This document shows positions 62,877-64,000 of a stretch of 64,000 nt of DNA, piece by piece. The stretch comes from Brettanomyces bruxellensis (taxonomy: Eukaryota > Ascomycota > Pichiomycetes > Pichiales > Pichiaceae), in assembly GCF_011074885.1 (NCBI RefSeq), contig NC_054686.1, positions 744,001-808,000 of the forward strand, given 5' to 3'. A model generated the notes under the pieces. The model was not told where the DNA came from, ran no database searches, and saw only the letters and a program-made list of their open reading frames with translations. Positions within the stretch are counted from its first letter, which is position 1, and every line of letters begins with the position of its first letter. The translations under genes and the position numbers were made by a program.

Positions 62877-64000
62877 TCATTTAGAGGCATCGTCCAAAGA
62901 ACCAAACCTCAAGTTCCAGCCGATCTTAGGACCCAAAACAGGAAGATTCTTGGCAACGTTGGTAACGTCCTTATCACCCCTTCCGGAAACAGTAATCACG
63001 ACATCCTGGTCTTTGGACATCTTCTTGGCCTGCTGCACAGCCCCGTAGACGGCGTGCGAAGACTCCAAAGCAGGAATCACACCCTCGTACTGTGAAAGCA
63101 ACCGGAATCCCTCCAAAGCCTCGGCATCAGTCACAGCAATGAACTTGACACGGCCACTGTCCTTCCAGCCGGCCAACTCCGGACCAACACCCGGGTAGTC
63201 CAAACCGGCGGACACGGAGTAAGTGTCGTGGATCTGGCCGTCCTCGTTTTCGAGAACGTAGGTCCGGACACCGTGGAAAACGCCGGGGTGGCCTGCAGTC
63301 AAGGTTGCAGAGTGGTTTCCGGTCTCAATACCTTCACCGCCTGCCTCACAGCCCATCAACTGCACGGAAGTGTCGTTCTCGAACGGAGAAAACGTGCCAC
63401 TGGAGTTCGAACCTCCGCCAACACAGGCAACAACCAGATCGGGCAACTTCTTTCCGCCGCTTTTGGCAGCAAACTGCTGCTTGATCTCGCGGCCAATCAC
63501 AGACTGGAAGGTTCTGACCATGGTAGGGTAAGGATGTGGGCCAATGGCTGATCCCACAACGTAGTGCGTGTCCTTAACGTGCGACACCCAGTATCTGAAG
63601 GCCTCTGAAGTGGCATCTCTTAGTGTCTGCGTGCCGTTGGTCACGGAAATCACCTTGGCACCCAAAATCCGCATCCGGAACACGTTCAATGCCTGTCTCT
63701 GCACATCCTTGGCCCCCATGAAGATCGTGCAGCTCATGCCGAACTTCGCGGCAGCAGTAGCAGTGGCCACACCGTGCTGGCCGGCACCGGTCTCGGCTAT
63801 GATGTTCTTCTTACCAAGCCTCTTGGCAATCAAGATCTGGCCGATCGCATTGTTGATCTTGTGCGAACCCGTGTGGTTCAAATCCTCGCGCTTCAACCAG
63901 ATCCGTGCACCTCCGGCGTACTCCGTGAGCCTGTTGGCGTAAGTCAGTGGAGATGGCCGGCCCATGTAGTCGTACAAGCCCCTGTACTCCTCCCAGAACT
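62877..64000 (-). CDS. TRP5: tryptophan synthase, beta domain (partial at window edge)
   Basis: Fungal tryptophan synthase is a fused alpha-beta enzyme that makes tryptophan from indole-3-glycerol phosphate and serine with pyridoxal phosphate. Only the C-terminal beta part is present; coding runs past 64000, where the frame reads [18 protein letters not shown]. Visible: [15 protein letters not shown] with the PLP-binding lysine, [12 protein letters not shown], the phosphate-binding loop [29 protein letters not shown] and VSGRGDKDV. The C-terminus is complete (SLDDASK). The GC content is clearly above that of the spacers, with a preferred-codon look as in UGP1. The alpha domain should lie to the right of the window. 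Confidence 0.97.
   Translation of the reverse strand, partial: FWEEYRGLYDYMGRPSPLTYANRLTEYAGGARIWLKREDLNHTGSHKINNAIGQILIAKRLGKKNIIAETGAGQHGVATATAAAKFGMSCTIFMGAKDVQRQALNVFRMRILGAKVISVTNGTQTLRDATSEAFRYWVSHVKDTHYVVGSAIGPHPYPTMVRTFQSVIGREIKQQFAAKSGGKKLPDLVVACVGGGSNSSGTFSPFENDTSVQLMGCEAGGEGIETGNHSATLTAGHPGVFHGVRTYVLENEDGQIHDTYSVSAGLDYPGVGPELAGWKDSGRVKFIAVTDAEALEGFRLLSQYEGVIPALESSHAVYGAVQQAKKMSKDQDVVITVSGRGDKDVTNVAKNLPVLGPKIGWNLRFGSLDDASK

Overview
This window is nuclear DNA from a budding yeast. It holds about 27 protein genes on both strands. Most are intronless. Four genes carry small spliceosomal introns with TACTAAC-like branch sites, and the 5' splice sites are GTATGT or GTAAGT. Nearly all products match Saccharomyces cerevisiae proteins by eye. 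CTG stands at conserved leucines of the UGP1 product, so CUG is read as leucine and the CUG-Ser clade is unlikely. Moderate GC with AT-rich spacers, the gene complement and a fungal LrgAB-type transporter fit a Pichiaceae yeast such as Brettanomyces/Dekkera. That placement is inference, because no database was available.

Layout. 1-9.7 kb: a putative small mitochondrial protein, NAB3, a hexokinase, CDC27, MRP21. 10.4-16.8 kb: MAP2, SEC20, RPN7, MSI1. 19-23.5 kb: UGP1, RRP36, an LRR protein. 26-34.7 kb: three same-strand genes, an STL1-type glycerol/H+ symporter, an LrgA-LrgB fusion transporter and a Cat8-type zinc-cluster regulator. This looks like a small carbon-source module and is the best candidate for an undescribed system here. 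35-43 kb: CHS2-type chitin synthase, a TIR/DAN-type GPI wall protein, a three-exon REC114 and a MUP-type permease. 43-52 kb: a GC-rich YBT1-type ABC transporter, RPL2 and a two-RRM protein. 54-64 kb: QCR6, RPL8, CWH41, RRN6 and the 3' part of TRP5, which runs off the right edge.

Sequence quality. UGP1, MSI1 and RRN6 are each broken by one missing base at a short base run. Adding one base restores an expected-length frame in every case, so uncorrected long-read indels are more likely than pseudogenes.

The spacers carry many short tandem repeats: 11, 20, 38 and 42 bp units and degenerate arrays. Some touch genes, including the 3' end of SEC20, the promoter of RRN6 and the introns of QCR6 and RPL8. 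I saw no tRNA, rRNA, CRISPR array or intact transposon.
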